Of a DNA stretch of 64,000 bases, positions 63,452 to 64,000 are shown one piece after another. Under the pieces are notes generated by a model that was given only the letters and a program-made list of their open reading frames with translations, was not told where the DNA came from and made no database searches. The stretch is from Verrucomicrobiota bacterium (lineage in GTDB: Bacteria > Verrucomicrobiota > Verrucomicrobiia > Methylacidiphilales > JBCCWR01), in the NCBI GenBank assembly GCA_039192515.1, contig JBCCXA010000016.1, positions 1 to 64,000 on the forward strand, read 5' to 3'. The translations under genes and the position numbers were made by a program. Within the stretch, counting starts at the first letter, position 1. Each line of letters begins with the position of its first letter.

Positions 63452-64000
63452 CTACCTCGATGGATAGCATTTTCTTAAAACGCACCATAAAACAAGAATG
63501 CAACCCCAGAAGTAAAACGTTCCCACAATCTCGTGCATCACAAAATAATAATCTGGAGTTTCTGGTAGCCCCAATGCAAATAGACATATGCTAAAAATTC
63601 TTAAAATATTAAAAAGGTAGCTAATTAAAATAGCCAGAGTCACAGCACCGATAATTGATAAAAAGCTACCTCTGCGGTATATACCTAAAAGTATCGCTAA
63701 TAAAATCGCGCCACTCATACTTCCAAAACCATTGCATTCTGCTGCCACTTCGAACGGCTTCTCTTCCAGCCATAATAATAATTTTATTGGATCCTGAAAC
63801 TGGACACTTAAATGACTAAATAAGCCTGTTTGATCAAGCATCCATTTCCCACCTATTGCTGAAGCACCTCGCAATGGCCAATCAAAAATTGGCATGCTAA
63901 TGACCAAAACCATATAAACCGAAAATGCTATGACTAAAGCGGCTATTCCTCTCCAAAATTTTTCTCCCAAGAGATAGAGTGCGCAAGCATAAATAGCAAA
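63452..64000 (-). CDS. Exosortase/archaeosortase-like membrane protein, partial
   Basis: At least 182 residues. The reading frame runs off the window end, so the true start is not seen. There are several membrane helices, and the exosortase catalytic pattern is present: Cys in AAECNGFGSMSG, Arg in YLFNILRIFSI and His in YYFVMHEIVGTFYFW, forming the Cys-Arg-His set used to cut PEP-CTERM-type sorting signals. No PEP-CTERM protein was recognised in this window. Exosortases usually accompany exopolysaccharide genes. Confidence 0.8.
   Translation of the reverse strand, partial: FAIYACALYLLGEKFWRGIAALVIAFSVYMVLVISMPIFDWPLRGASAIGGKWMLDQTGLFSHLSVQFQDPIKLLLWLEEKPFEVAAECNGFGSMSGAILLAILLGIYRRGSFLSIIGAVTLAILISYLFNILRIFSICLFALGLPETPDYYFVMHEIVGTFYFWGCILVLWCVLRKCYPSR

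Overview
The window looks like chromosomal core DNA of a Gram-negative bacterium of the PVC group, most likely Verrucomicrobiota. This is inferred from gene content and not tested by any search: an omega-like rpoZ next to smpB, a TolQ/TolR-like exbB-exbD-exbD set with secreted TPR proteins, a 1060-residue secreted TPR protein, a PQQ-type secreted beta-propeller, a GbsR/MarR plus NusG-like regulator pair beside a glycosyltransferase, and an exosortase-like protein. The DNA is moderately AT-rich, spacers are short, both strands are used, and about 60 genes are supported. No rRNA, tRNA, CRISPR array, complete insertion sequence or phage gene was recognised.

Layout. 0-7 kb: a small conserved-looking gene, an FAD amine-oxidase-like/SDR pair, a secreted protein, rpoZ-smpB, a GlcD-like flavoprotein and a beta-propeller protein. 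7-11 kb: an EgtD-like methyltransferase with a polyprenyl diphosphate synthase, then a HEAT-repeat lipoprotein and a half-size TauE transporter. 11-19 kb (minus strand): giant TPR protein, fabD-fabG-acpP-fabF, rpmE, prfA. 19-29 kb: accessory-looking genes, including a beta-hydroxyacid dehydrogenase, a lipoate ligase-like protein, a chemoreceptor, a flavin reductase, a thioredoxin, an ECF sigma/anti-sigma pair and two convergent secreted proteins. 29-35 kb: hisS-aspS, an HU-family protein, rnhC and divergent mutY. 35-41 kb (minus): a glycosyltransferase, a NusG-like protein and a GbsR-type regulator with a large perfect palindrome at its start, a cNMP-binding protein, and the exbB/exbD/exbD energising complex. 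41-51 kb: a PpiD-like foldase, a beta-CASP metallo-beta-lactamase, a C39-like peptidase, sufT, a UvrD/Rep helicase and an amidohydrolase. 51-56 kb: a GntR-ABC transporter operon and two tandem paralogous CgeB-type glycosyltransferases behind a foldable leader. 56-64 kb: dnaK-groES-groEL with a strong terminator, a soluble hybrid histidine kinase, and an exosortase-like gene cut by the window end.

The most unusual signal is in the spacers. At least six diverged copies of one dispersed element, about 50-240 bp long and in both orientations, lie at 24656, 25184, 29476, 44755, 47085 and 63270, with a probable tail-only fragment at 21041. A second, unrelated element of about 200 bp occurs at 2292 and 7204. 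None contains a convincing gene or obvious terminal inverted repeats. One copy underlies the false N-terminal extension of the helicase ORF, and two copies flank an otherwise blank 470 bp stretch. Other points of note are the 17+17 bp palindrome before the GbsR-type gene, an SDR whose catalytic Tyr is Ile, an anti-sigma-like protein without its zinc domain, and overlapping stem-loops before groES.

Functional links. Fatty-acid synthesis, translation termination, tRNA charging and chaperone genes form the housekeeping backbone. The glycosyltransferases, GbsR/NusG-like regulators, exosortase and Tol-like complex point to active envelope and exopolysaccharide biology.
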